Source: Mucilaginibacter sp.
Lineage (GTDB): Bacteria; Bacteroidota; Bacteroidia; Sphingobacteriales; Sphingobacteriaceae
Length of the DNA stretch: 64,000 nucleotides
Direction: 5' to 3'
NCBI RefSeq assembly: GCF_025359345.1
Contig: NZ_JANYGQ010000010.1
Coordinates: 1 to 64,000 of the forward strand
The notes under the pieces are model-generated. The model was given only the letters and a program-made list of their open reading frames with translations, made no database searches and had not been told where the DNA came from. Positions 26,803 through 35,861 of the stretch are shown piece after piece (position 1 is the first letter of the stretch; each line of letters opens with the position of its first letter). Made by a program: the position numbers and the translations under genes.

Positions 26803-28035
26803 ATGAAAGAGCTAAAACCCAAACATATTGTATGTTTTGCCCTGCCTGCCTGGGAGGCTGATTACTTGCGATCGACAGTTGAGTTGATGAAAGGTCTGGC
26901 TACAAATAATATGGTGCTTTATGTTGATTATGCCTATACCATATCTGATTTGGTTAAAGGGATTTTAGGTAAAAAGAACTTCGACTGGAAGCGAATGCTG
27001 GGTATTAAGAAACGCTTAAGGAGGATAAGTGGCGACGATGGCAAAGGCCTTTGCGTATTATCGTTGCCACCAGTGCTCCCTTCGTTTATCATCAAATCGC
27101 ACCGTTTTTTTGTGCTGGCAAATAAATTTAATGCAGCAATTACAGGTTATTATATAAACAAGGCAATTAAAACGCTCGGGATGCAGAACATTATCGGGTT
27201 CAATTCATTTCAGCCTTTTTTGGGTAACTATTGGGCCATAAATAATATCGATTTTACAGTTTACTATATCTATGACGACTTTACTAATGTGCCGTGGTTC
27301 CAGGGCTTTGTGGCGGTTGAAGAAGAAAAATTTATTGATAAAGCCAACCTGGTAGTTGTAAGTTCAGACGAGCTGAAAAAAAGACGCCACATGATTAACA
27401 GGCCGGTTGAGGTTGTTAATAATGGCGTACATTTTAACCAGTTTTTTAACAGCATAAAAAGCAGAAAACTTAACGAAGGCTATATAAAAACCATTGGTTA
27501 TACCGGCACAATGGATAACCGGATAGATATTGATTTACTGGAAGAGGTTGTAAAAGGCATGCCCAATGTAAGATTTTTATTTATTGGCAAGGTTAGGGAG
27601 CAATACATTTACAACAGACTTTCAAAATATATAAACGTGTGCTTTGAGCCACCGGTAGCAACCGAAAAAATACCCTATATGCAGCGCCAGATTGATGTGG
27701 GCATTATACCATACGTGTGTAACGAATTAACAGCTGCTATATATCCCTTAAAGGCAAACGAGTATTTAGCCATGGGGCTTCCTGTTGTGGTAACCCCCTT
27801 CGCATCGTTAGGCGAGGCCGACAGCGTTGTATACACTGCCACAAATGCCAAAGCTTTTATAGCCAATATTGAAATTGCCTTAACCGAAAATGAGGAATGG
27901 TTAAAACAACAGCGATTAAACATTGCAAGAAAAGCCGACTGGAAACAGCGGTCGAACCAGTTGATGAAAATTATTGAGCAGTACCGTATCGGCGGGGTCT
28001 CAATTGAAGATAATATTTTACTTAAAAGCTGCTGA
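26803..28035 (+). CDS. Glycosyltransferase, GT4-like (GT-B fold)
   Basis: A 410-residue cytoplasmic glycosyltransferase with two Rossmann-like halves. The C-terminal half carries the family landmarks: KTIGYTGTMDNRIDIDLLEE (start of the donor domain), VRFLFIGKV, then a P-Y-M-x-x-x-D-V-G-I-I-P-Y segment and YPLKANEYLAMGLPVV, the glycine-rich nucleotide-sugar-binding motif with a lysine/glutamate pair. The usual E-x7-E is represented by KANEYLAMG. It presumably adds one sugar to the lipid-linked repeat unit of the exopolysaccharide. It begins 1 bp after the PAS protein and is followed by the flippase after 5 bp. Donor and linkage cannot be told. Confidence 0.86.
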   Translation: MKELKPKHIVCFALPAWEADYLRSTVELMKGLATNNMVLYVDYAYTISDLVKGILGKKNFDWKRMLGIKKRLRRISGDDGKGLCVLSLPPVLPSFIIKSHRFFVLANKFNAAITGYYINKAIKTLGMQNIIGFNSFQPFLGNYWAINNIDFTVYYIYDDFTNVPWFQGFVAVEEEKFIDKANLVVVSSDELKKRRHMINRPVEVVNNGVHFNQFFNSIKSRKLNEGYIKTIGYTGTMDNRIDIDLLEEVVKGMPNVRFLFIGKVREQYIYNRLSKYINVCFEPPVATEKIPYMQRQIDVGIIPYVCNELTAAIYPLKANEYLAMGLPVVVTPFASLGEADSVVYTATNAKAFIANIEIALTENEEWLKQQRLNIARKADWKQRSNQLMKIIEQYRIGGVSIEDNILLKSC

Positions 28036-28040
28036 TTATC

Positions 28041-29354
28041 ATGATAAAGAAAATACTACACAGCAATACATCATGGTCGCTTTTTTCAAACGGGGCAACA
28101 GCATTGCTTGGTTTTGTAAACCTGGGGTTTATAGCTCACATCTACTCAAAAGACGATGCTGGCAAATGGTTTATGCTGATTACCGTATATACCCTTTTGG
28201 AGATGCTGCGCAGCGGATGGGTGCAAACACCATTTGTAAGGTACTTTGTAGTGGCAGAAACGGATGGAGAAAAGAAAAGGCTTACCGGCGCAGCGTGGCA
28301 ACTGTTGCTTGGCTTTACATTGTTAATAGCGCTGCTTGCTTTACCTGTAGTTTATCTTTTTAAAATAGATAGCGGGGCCTTTTTACTTGTGAAAAAGTTC
28401 ACGCTGCTATGGTTGTTGAGCGCTTTACCCTACCAGCTTTTACAATGGCAACTGCAGGCAAGGTCGCAGTTTAAAAAGCTTGCGCTGGCCAAAATATTTT
28501 TTACCATCAGTTTTACAACCCTGCTGCTGCTACAGTTAAAATTTCATTACAATATAGCCACAATAGCGCTGTTTTACGCGTTGCTGCAATTTGTAGCCGG
28601 GTTTGGCGGCTTTGCTTTAGGCTGGCTGCACTTCGGCACCTGGAAAACAAACCTTGGCGCCGAGCGAAGGAAACTCTCAGCCTTTGGCAAGTATAGCATG
28701 CTTACTATGGTAACCTCGAGCCTGTTGCGCAGCAGCGACCAGTTTATTATTGCCTTTTGGCTGGGGCCGGCAGCAGTTGCTGTTTACTCCATCCCGCAAA
28801 AACTAATCGAGGCTATTGAAATACCCGTGCGGTCGCTGGCATCTGTAGCGGTACCAAAGGCAACAGCATTGTTTCAGTCGCAAAAAACGCAGGAACTGCG
28901 GCTATTATTTTACAAACAGTGTGGCTTTCTTACCGCTTTGATCTTCCCGATGCTCCTGGTATTCCTTGTGTTCCCATCATACATAGTAAACCTGCTGGGT
29001 GGCGGCAAATATCAAGAATCGGCATTACTGCTGCAGATATTTTGTTTCTATGCAGCCCTGATCCCGTTAGACAGGTACTGCGGTGTTTTGCTAGACGCCG
29101 GCAACAGGCCGCAAAAAAACACTTTGAAAGTACTGGCAATGTTGGGTATGAATATAACACTCGATGTTGTTGCATTATGGTTGGGGGCCGGCGTGTATGG
29201 TGTGGCTGCCGGCTCAACCATAACTTTCTTATTAGGTGTAGTTATAGGCTGGGTGCAGTTAAAGGATATCCTGCAGGCATTTAAAGTACAGCTGTTTTGG
29301 AAAGAGGGTGTAACAAATTCTATCAATTCATTAAAAAGTATTCCAACGGTTTAG
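28041..29354 (+). CDS. Oligosaccharide flippase, Wzx-like
   Basis: A 437-residue membrane protein with about 12 hydrophobic segments and an N-terminal ...NTSWSLFSNGATALLGFVNL opening typical of the polysaccharide/MATE-like flippase superfamily. Charged residues lie on the loops (KDDAGKWFML, RSSDQFIIAFWLGPAAVAVY), the latter being the second-half landmark. It should move lipid-linked repeat units across the inner membrane for polymerisation. It sits between the GT4-like gene (5 bp) and the Wzy-like gene (4 bp), which is the classical Wzx/Wzy arrangement. Sequence of Wzx proteins is poorly conserved, so the call rests on topology and context. Confidence 0.85.
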   Translation: MIKKILHSNTSWSLFSNGATALLGFVNLGFIAHIYSKDDAGKWFMLITVYTLLEMLRSGWVQTPFVRYFVVAETDGEKKRLTGAAWQLLLGFTLLIALLALPVVYLFKIDSGAFLLVKKFTLLWLLSALPYQLLQWQLQARSQFKKLALAKIFFTISFTTLLLLQLKFHYNIATIALFYALLQFVAGFGGFALGWLHFGTWKTNLGAERRKLSAFGKYSMLTMVTSSLLRSSDQFIIAFWLGPAAVAVYSIPQKLIEAIEIPVRSLASVAVPKATALFQSQKTQELRLLFYKQCGFLTALIFPMLLVFLVFPSYIVNLLGGGKYQESALLLQIFCFYAALIPLDRYCGVLLDAGNRPQKNTLKVLAMLGMNITLDVVALWLGAGVYGVAAGSTITFLLGVVIGWVQLKDILQAFKVQLFWKEGVTNSINSLKSIPTV

Positions 29355-29358
29355 GGTT

Positions 29359-30798
29359 ATGAGTTTGCAAAAAATATATAATTTATGGTTTGTACAGGTG
29401 CTGCTTATATCAGCGGTGGCAATAATCTTAGGTTTTATCATCACCCAAACTGATATTGTCGGTGCCGGTGGTTTGCTGGCCATTCCCTTTGTTATTATTT
29501 ACCTTGTACTGCTTTCGCGCAGCCCTAAAATTGGTTTATACACGGTGTTGAACCTGGGCTTTTTTGCAAATGGGCTCATACGCTATTCAACTGCACCTTT
29601 TGGTTTGTCGCTCGATATCTTTTTACTGCTATCCTTAATAGCTGCCCTTAGTAAATCAACCAGCCGCAACTTTAAATATTTAAAAAACCCTTTTGTTTAC
29701 GGTTTAGTAGTATGGACGGCCTTTACGTTTTTTGAAATTATAAACCCCGAGGCGCGCAGCTTTGCGGCCTGGTTTTACTCGGTAAGGGGCACTTCGCTTT
29801 ATATGATTCAGCTGGTAATATTAACTATACTGCTTTTGAATGAGCCAAAGGAGATAAAAACATTTATTAAAGTATGGATAGTTTGGAGTTTAATAGCCTG
29901 TCTGTGGGGGTTAAAACAGCAGTTTTTGGGCGTTAACCATGCCGAGCAGGTATGGCTCGATGCAGGTGCTTACAAAACACACATCCTTTTTGGCCGGCTG
30001 CGGGTATTTTCCTTTTACTCAGATGCCGGGCAGTTTGGCGCCGCCATGGGGCATATTGCGCTGGTTTGCCTGATACTTTCTTTTGGCCCTGTAAAATTCA
30101 AACAAAAGTTACTACTATGGGGCCTTAGTGGTCTGTTTTTCTGGGGGATGTCGGTATCCGGCACCAGGGGTGCATTGTTTGTACCGCTTTCGGGCATAAT
30201 GGTTTATTTGTTTTTAACCAAAAACTTCAAAATCCTTTCAGTGGGCGTACTGGTAGTAGGCTTATTGTTCGGCGCACTAAAGTTCACAAATGTTGGCGCT
30301 GGAAACTACCAGATCCAGCGTATGCGCAGCGCCATGGACCCTAATGACCCATCGTTACAGGTTAGGTTAACCAATCAAAAAAAATTGAGCGCCTACCTGG
30401 CATCGCGGCCTATAGGCGGCGGCATTGGCTCGGCGGGCTCGTGGGGGCAGCGATTTAGCCCCGGTACTTTACTGGCCGAGACACCTACCGACAGCTGGTA
30501 TGTGCGTATATGGGCCGAAACCGGCATTGTTGGCCTTTGGGTACACCTGGGCATGATATTCACATTTATAATAGCCGGCACGGTAATGATATTTAAAATG
30601 AAAAACGATAAAATGTTGCGCCAAATGGCCATGGCGCTTTTTGCCGGCTTTGTAGGCATCGCTTTTGCCAGCTACGGCAACCAGGTATTGGGCCAGGCCC
30701 CTACCGGCGTAGTCACTTTTATGAGCCTTGCTTTTGTTTGGCTGGCCTACCGCTGGGACAAAAGAATTATACGGACTACACCAATAATAACTGATTAA
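29359..30798 (+). CDS. O-antigen ligase/polymerase family protein, Wzy-like
   Basis: A 479-residue membrane protein with 11-12 segments and one long periplasmic loop before the last segments (about residues 315-385: RMRSAMDPNDPSLQVRLTNQ ... PIGGGIGSAGSWGQRF). The loop and the RG motif (SVSGTRGALFVPLSGIM) fit the Wzy_C/O-antigen-ligase family. In this setting it most likely polymerises the repeat unit delivered by the flippase; a ligase role is the alternative. Spacing to both neighbours is 4 bp, so expression is tightly coupled. Confidence 0.87.
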   Translation: MSLQKIYNLWFVQVLLISAVAIILGFIITQTDIVGAGGLLAIPFVIIYLVLLSRSPKIGLYTVLNLGFFANGLIRYSTAPFGLSLDIFLLLSLIAALSKSTSRNFKYLKNPFVYGLVVWTAFTFFEIINPEARSFAAWFYSVRGTSLYMIQLVILTILLLNEPKEIKTFIKVWIVWSLIACLWGLKQQFLGVNHAEQVWLDAGAYKTHILFGRLRVFSFYSDAGQFGAAMGHIALVCLILSFGPVKFKQKLLLWGLSGLFFWGMSVSGTRGALFVPLSGIMVYLFLTKNFKILSVGVLVVGLLFGALKFTNVGAGNYQIQRMRSAMDPNDPSLQVRLTNQKKLSAYLASRPIGGGIGSAGSWGQRFSPGTLLAETPTDSWYVRIWAETGIVGLWVHLGMIFTFIIAGTVMIFKMKNDKMLRQMAMALFAGFVGIAFASYGNQVLGQAPTGVVTFMSLAFVWLAYRWDKRIIRTTPIITD

Positions 30799-30802
30799 AG
30801 GC

Positions 30803-31699
30803 ATGAAAACTGACAAAAAATATCCGCTGGTTTCAATCATTTCGGTAAACTATAATACCGATGCGGTCACGGTTGAAATGCTGAAATCATTGCAGCACAT
30901 TACGTATCCTAAGTTTGAGGTAATTGTTGTTGATAATGCATCTGCTATTGACGCCAGTTACATTGCTGAGGAGTTTCCTTCGGTTACTTTTATCCAAAAC
31001 TCAAAAAACGAGGGATTTGCGGGCGGAAACAATCGTGGTATTGAAAAGGCCAAAGGCGATATCATTTTACTACTTAACAATGATACCGAAGTTGAACCCG
31101 GCTTTATTGAGCCAATTATCGATTTATTCACCATGGATGAAAGCATCGGCATCGTGAGCCCTAAAATCCGTTATTATCAAACGAAAAGTATTATTCAATA
31201 TGCCGGCGGCACCGCTATCAATTCGTTTACGGCCCGCGGCAAATTTATCGGCACCGGCGAAATTGACGCCGGCCAATACGACGAGCCACACCAAACGCAT
31301 TTGGCGCATGGCGCAGCCATGGCTATCAGCAAAAAGGTTTTTGATAAAATAGGCCTGCTGCCAGAAGACTATTTCCTGTATTACGAAGAACTTGATTTTA
31401 GTGAACATGCTCAACGAGCCGGGTTTAAAATATGGTACCAGCCGTTGGCTTTGGTTTACCATAAAGAATCGATGAGCGTAGGCAAAATGAACCCATTAAA
31501 AACTTACTATCAGAATCGGAACAGGCTGCTCTTTATCCGCCGCAATACTTTCGGTATTAAAGGCCTCATCAGTAAGCTGTTTTTTATAACTATAGCCACC
31601 CCTGCTGCGCTCCTCAAATACTCGCTGCAGGGCAAATGGGAATATGCAGCCAATATCTGGTGGGGATTAACCTGGAACGCACATTATAAACGCAATTAA
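30803..31699 (+). CDS. Glycosyltransferase family 2
   Basis: A 298-residue GT-A enzyme similar to rhamnosyl- or other sugar-transferring GT2 proteins. It starts SIISVNYNTDAVTVEMLKSL, has VIVVDNASA for the nucleotide pocket, the metal motif LLLNNDTEVEPGF (NND in place of DxD), and the acceptor-side FLYYEELDFSEHAQRAGFKI (E-D-x-D equivalent EELDF). A short basic and hydrophobic C-terminus suggests membrane association. Located between the polymerase (4 bp) and the last GT2 gene (11 bp). Sugar specificity unknown. Confidence 0.89.
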   Translation: MKTDKKYPLVSIISVNYNTDAVTVEMLKSLQHITYPKFEVIVVDNASAIDASYIAEEFPSVTFIQNSKNEGFAGGNNRGIEKAKGDIILLLNNDTEVEPGFIEPIIDLFTMDESIGIVSPKIRYYQTKSIIQYAGGTAINSFTARGKFIGTGEIDAGQYDEPHQTHLAHGAAMAISKKVFDKIGLLPEDYFLYYEELDFSEHAQRAGFKIWYQPLALVYHKESMSVGKMNPLKTYYQNRNRLLFIRRNTFGIKGLISKLFFITIATPAALLKYSLQGKWEYAANIWWGLTWNAHYKRN

Positions 31700-31710
31700 T
31701 TTTTAAAGAC

Positions 31711-32889
31711 ATGTACTATATAAACGGATTTGTTTTCTATTTAACCCTGGTGGTTTTCATTTTCCTTGCTTTCCAGGCCCTGTACCTTTCTATATTTTCA
31801 GTGGCCGGGCGCATCATTCCCTCTAAAAAATACCCGGCGAGCGATGAAACGGGGAGCTTTGTAATTTATATCCCATCGTACAAAGAGGACGCGGTGATTG
31901 TTGATACTGCGATGGCTGCCGTACTGCTGGATTACCCGGTGCACAAAAGAAAAATTATAGTAATTGCGGATTCGTTGCAGTTGGCAACTATCGTCAAACT
32001 GCGCAGTTTACCCGTCGATGTTGTTGAAGTTGCTTTCGAAAAAAGCACGAAAGCAAAAGCACTCAACGTGGCACTGCTTCAAACCAAAGGCGATTTTGAT
32101 TATGCCCTGGTGCTTGATGCCGATAACATTTGCGCTAAAGACTACCTGCACAAAATGAATGACGTTTTAAAAATGGGCTTTAGAGTTGTACAGGGCCGCA
32201 GGGTCGCAAAAAACACCGATACCACCTATGCCCTGCTCGACGCTATAAGCGAAGGTATAAATAACCACATTTTCAGAAAAGCCCACCGTGCGGTGGGATT
32301 ATCGTGCGCCATAATTGGTTCCGGCATGGCGCTTCATTATAGTTTATTTAAAGAAATTTTACCCGAAATAACAGCGGTTGGCGGCTTCGACAAAGAGATG
32401 GAACTTAGGCTGCTGCGCAAAAAAGTAAAGTTTGGCTATGCCGAGGAAGCGCTGGTGTACGACGAGAAAACCACCCGGCAGTCAACATTGGCCAACCAGC
32501 GTCGCAGGTGGCTCTCGGCGCAGCTGCACTATATGCAACGCCACCTGGCCGATGGCTTTGTGCAACTGGTAAAAGGCAACATTGATTTTTTCGATAAAGT
32601 AATACAAACGACGTTGCTGCCGCGTATCTTCCTGCTTGGTGTTACGCCAATTGCATTTTTCCTGTCATTGATACCAGGACCATCATTATCTCCACTATAC
32701 TGGCTTGTTTTATGGCTAACAACCTATATTGCTATTCTGTTAGCCGTGCCTGCCGAATATTTTAACAGGCAATTGTACAAGGCCGTTTGCACCTTACCTG
32801 CTGCGTTTTTCACTATGTTTAAACTGTTTTTCAAACTGCGTAACGCCAATAAAACCTTTATACATACGCCACATGGCGAGGTACAATAA
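31711..32889 (+). CDS. Membrane glycosyltransferase family 2 (processive type)
   Basis: A 392-residue inner-membrane GT2 enzyme. One N-terminal membrane helix (about 7-28), a cytoplasmic catalytic domain with the UDP-sugar D (IADSLQL), DxD-like LDADNICAKDYL, and the TED/QxxRW equivalents GGFDKEMEL and NQRRRWLSAQ, then three or four C-terminal membrane helices (about 302-380). The Q-x-x-R-W motif marks synthases that extend or initiate polymers at the membrane. It is the last gene of the operon, 11 bp after the previous gene and followed by the terminator at 32930. It could be the first transferase acting on the lipid carrier, since no separate phosphoglycosyl transferase is seen here. Confidence 0.85.
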   Translation: MYYINGFVFYLTLVVFIFLAFQALYLSIFSVAGRIIPSKKYPASDETGSFVIYIPSYKEDAVIVDTAMAAVLLDYPVHKRKIIVIADSLQLATIVKLRSLPVDVVEVAFEKSTKAKALNVALLQTKGDFDYALVLDADNICAKDYLHKMNDVLKMGFRVVQGRRVAKNTDTTYALLDAISEGINNHIFRKAHRAVGLSCAIIGSGMALHYSLFKEILPEITAVGGFDKEMELRLLRKKVKFGYAEEALVYDEKTTRQSTLANQRRRWLSAQLHYMQRHLADGFVQLVKGNIDFFDKVIQTTLLPRIFLLGVTPIAFFLSLIPGPSLSPLYWLVLWLTTYIAILLAVPAEYFNRQLYKAVCTLPAAFFTMFKLFFKLRNANKTFIHTPHGEVQ

Positions 32890-32929
32890 GAAAAAGCGGG
32901 GTTTAGTTTAAAGATTTTCCGGATATATA

Positions 32930-32956
32930 AAGCGCCTTAACGGGGTGCTTTTTTTG
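32930..32956 (+). terminator. Terminator of the polysaccharide operon
   Basis: AAGCGCC - loop - GGTGCTT stem with one G-U pair and a run of T, 40 bp after the stop at 32889. Confidence 0.7.
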
Positions 32957-33499
32957 TTTCCTGGCCGCAGTCAGCGGTCAGTCATGATATTGGCTTTCGA
33001 GCTTCCGTACCGGCTAACCCGAACCTCTTCAATATACTTATTTTGAATTAGTTAGATTACTGATAGCATTTACTAACGGCGCATCAACAGCCGCTTTTAT
33101 ACTCAAAACCGCGAATTAAGAGGGATAAGTGTGTATTATTCCCTGCGGAAAAAATCCATCACAACGGACAAACTGCCTTTACCTCCTGTAAATATAACTA
33201 TTATAAGGAATAAACCGCCTTTATCCTCTGTGAAAAACGGGGTAAAATGACCAGCAAAAACCATCCGTAAAGGCCCTAAGCGCTTCCATGGATAGTTTTT
33301 ATAGCAAGACATAAAAGAACGCGGCACACAAGAATTTATGCCCGGAAAATTGATTAAAAGAATGAGCGATTATATTTAGCAAAGCATAGCTTTTTTTTAC
33401 GTCGACTGTCCAAGGATTTCATTTTATGTATCGCTACCATTAAGTGGTTGAATGAGTCCCTTTAGGAAACCTGCTATCAAGCATCAAATTTCCCTCCAC
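32957..33499. other. Non-coding stretch without recognised content
   Basis: About 540 bp between the operon terminator and the LruC gene terminator. The only sizeable open frame (33136-33327, minus, 63 codons) has no homology that I recognise, and stop codons fill the rest. It may be eroded coding DNA. No tRNA, repeat array or insertion sequence end was seen. Confidence 0.45.
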
Positions 33500-33527
33500 A
33501 AAAAAAGGCCGGGGATAAACCCCGACC
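33500..33527 (-). terminator. Terminator of the LruC gene
   Basis: On the minus strand: GGTCGGGG - TTTAT - CCCCGGCC followed by seven T, about 30 bp after the stop codon at 33558. Strong stem. Confidence 0.85.
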
Positions 33528-33557
33528 CTCCAGTTGTTGATTGTATAAAACCTTTAC

Positions 33558-35621
33558 TTATTTTTTGTAAATCATTGATTCATTACGATTGCCCGCTGTA
33601 TTTAGATACCAATCCTGGTGCAAAGTGCCGCCGCTTTTTGCCCATTGCAAAAAGTAATTGTAAGATTTGGCAATGGAAACGCCTTCGGCAGAGTAATCAA
33701 ACGGCGCAGCAAAGTTTAGCGCTGACGGCCAGCCTTTTTGGGTTTTGTAATATATACCAAGGCCCGTGTTGGTATTATCCTGCAGTGTTCCGAATAATCT
33801 TTTATCGGCTAAATCTGTTGGCAGTGTGTTTGGCAGGTGCACTTCGTAGCCCCTGCGCTGGTTGCTTATCAGGAACGGGTTAAACGGAGCAGTACCCAAA
33901 GTGCTTGCCGATAATGGCGTTGTAAAGCCCATGTAAATATGCACGGTGTCGCTCATAATGTATGGCGCACCAATTTGGGTGTTAATGTAATAACCGCCCG
34001 GGCGCTTAATTATAGCCTGGTAATTATCAAATGGTATTATCACCGCTTTGCTTTGCCCGGCTTCGGTTCCGTTACCGCTTTGTGTGGTGTAGTTACCAAT
34101 TAGCTTTTGACCGGAAACAGTTTTTACCTGGCCTGGGCTGAATGGAAATTGTATACCAAACCCACTTACATATGATGCTCCCGAAGCTTCCACAGCATAG
34201 TCGGCATACATTTCAACAGCAAGATTTTGAGCATTGGTAACGGTTTTATAACGGTAGCCAATTACCAAATCATTTAAATCATAGTCGCCGGTTGCAGGCC
34301 ATAAGTCTTCAAATAAAAGCGTACCAAAAGTGGTTTTTGAAGGATAATAGCTTACATAAGCCCTTGTTGGGTCGTTCGGGTACTGGTCGAAGGTATCTGT
34401 TACACCATCACCGTCGGTATCTTTAGGCTGATCAACCGGTTGAACGTTTTCGTTAGATATCGCAGCAGGTGGGTTTGAAGTTGCATAAAATACAACGTCA
34501 TTAAAATCATTATCGCTGCCTGATTCACGGTTTTGGTCATCAAAGCCTATCATGTAAAGCTTTTGCTTTTCAGCATATAACAATACCGTGTGCTTTTTTA
34601 ACTCCGCTTTAGTTTCGGGGTTACAAGCGGTTGTAGAGTAAAATTTTGTTGCATCGCTGTTAACTTCTTTGCCATTCCAGGCATTGGCAAACAGTACAAA
34701 ACCAATTGAAGTACCGGCGCTAAACTTGCCAAGTTTTATTTTGTTGCCGGGGCGTAAGTTTCCACCGGAGCCGGGAAGTGACGCATTTGGAAAAATATAA
34801 GTTACCACTTTAATATCGGCTGCGCTTTTTGGAGGGCTGTTGGTTGGGTAAGTATAATAACCCAGCGAGTTCAAATAACCCGCTCCTTCGCTTACAAAAG
34901 TTATCCAAACATCACCGTCTTTAACAATATTTAAATCGGCTGTGGCTGATGACTGCAGGTATTGCGGATGTATTTTTCTTACGTCAACGGTTTCCGGCAA
35001 CGATGCATTCAGGAACGTCAGTAAATCCGCGGTTATAACGTCAGATGCAGGCACAAGATCTTTAGGAACTCCTGAGCTATCGTAAGGACCCATATAGGTA
35101 TAGGTAGCATTACCGGCCGATGCAAGCGGATTAAATGAGTTAAGTGCACGCATGCCTTTAGGGACCCGCTCGGTATAACTGCTTTCTACAAAGCTGCCAC
35201 TGTAGCCTGCCGCGCCACCAATGGTACCACTAACCGCACCGTTGCTGATTACTGCTTTGGCATTGCGCATAAGGCCAATGTATTTGGCATCAATAACCAA
35301 TGTATCCACATGGGCTGGCACGTTTAGGGTTGCATTCAGCGCGCCTGATGCGTTGGTTACCACAGTCGCAACAGGGGATGTTGTTGCCGGGTCGCCCGTA
35401 TATATATCTACAGGTACGCCGCCAATCGGCGCATTATCTCCTGCAGCAAGGTTAATGCTTACGATAACATTTTTTGTTGTGTTAAAATTAAATGAGGCAG
35501 GCGCTATCAGGCTGTCGGTGGTTACAGGTGTAACAGGGGTAGTATTAGTTAAATCGTTTTTCTTGCACGATAATATAAAAGCACTTATCCCGATAATTAA
35601 AAATGTAATTTTTTGTTTCAT
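33558..35621 (-). CDS. LruC-domain lipoprotein
   Basis: A 687-residue lipoprotein (lipobox ILSC, C19; KKND follows, polar as in exported lipoproteins). The N-terminal half holds an Ig/carboxypeptidase-regulatory-like domain (about 40-130) and a jelly-roll region; a thrombospondin-type Ca-binding repeat (DTDGDGVTDTFDQYPNDPTR, about 395-415) precedes the DUF4842/LruC domain (about 430-687; LFEDLWPATGDYDLNDLVIG). DFNDVVFYA occurs earlier and is a second D-x-N-D loop of the same kind. LruC proteins are Bacteroidota surface proteins first noted near leucine-rich and polysaccharide loci; function is unknown, perhaps binding glycan or cell surface. Lone gene with its own terminator. Confidence 0.85.
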   Translation of the reverse strand: MKQKITFLIIGISAFILSCKKNDLTNTTPVTPVTTDSLIAPASFNFNTTKNVIVSINLAAGDNAPIGGVPVDIYTGDPATTSPVATVVTNASGALNATLNVPAHVDTLVIDAKYIGLMRNAKAVISNGAVSGTIGGAAGYSGSFVESSYTERVPKGMRALNSFNPLASAGNATYTYMGPYDSSGVPKDLVPASDVITADLLTFLNASLPETVDVRKIHPQYLQSSATADLNIVKDGDVWITFVSEGAGYLNSLGYYTYPTNSPPKSAADIKVVTYIFPNASLPGSGGNLRPGNKIKLGKFSAGTSIGFVLFANAWNGKEVNSDATKFYSTTACNPETKAELKKHTVLLYAEKQKLYMIGFDDQNRESGSDNDFNDVVFYATSNPPAAISNENVQPVDQPKDTDGDGVTDTFDQYPNDPTRAYVSYYPSKTTFGTLLFEDLWPATGDYDLNDLVIGYRYKTVTNAQNLAVEMYADYAVEASGASYVSGFGIQFPFSPGQVKTVSGQKLIGNYTTQSGNGTEAGQSKAVIIPFDNYQAIIKRPGGYYINTQIGAPYIMSDTVHIYMGFTTPLSASTLGTAPFNPFLISNQRRGYEVHLPNTLPTDLADKRLFGTLQDNTNTGLGIYYKTQKGWPSALNFAAPFDYSAEGVSIAKSYNYFLQWAKSGGTLHQDWYLNTAGNRNESMIYKK

Positions 35622-35790
35622 GATTTTTTAATTGAATGTCGGTATTATCTATTTCGATACCAGGTATGCAATGCAAATGCCCTTAAATAATCACCTGATT
35701 ATGAGCGTTTTGAATTTTTAATATGTTCCATATTTTGGAATTTTCCCATTTCGGGCTACTACGGGGTTGATGTAGCATCACATGATTATA

Positions 35791-35802
35791 TGACTGGCAT
35801 CA
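35791..35802. promoter_or_regulatory. Palindrome TGAC-TGGC-ATCA (proposed low-oxygen operator)
   Basis: Matches TGAYNNNNRTCA, followed by CTTTTT. Centre is about 65 bp before the ATG of the universal stress gene at 35862. Confidence 0.6.
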
Positions 35803-35861
35803 CTTTTTGAGCAAAAGTCAATCCCCAACTTTACACTATTGAAATTCAAAACTTTAATGCC

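Noticed and set aside
33136..33327. 63-codon frame (minus) in the 32.9-33.5 kb spacer
   Set aside because: No homology pattern and no start context; may be eroded DNA, but not supported as a gene.
33452..33883. Long open frame of 143 codons on the plus strand
   Set aside because: It lies over the antisense end of the LruC gene and has no protein features; a shadow frame.
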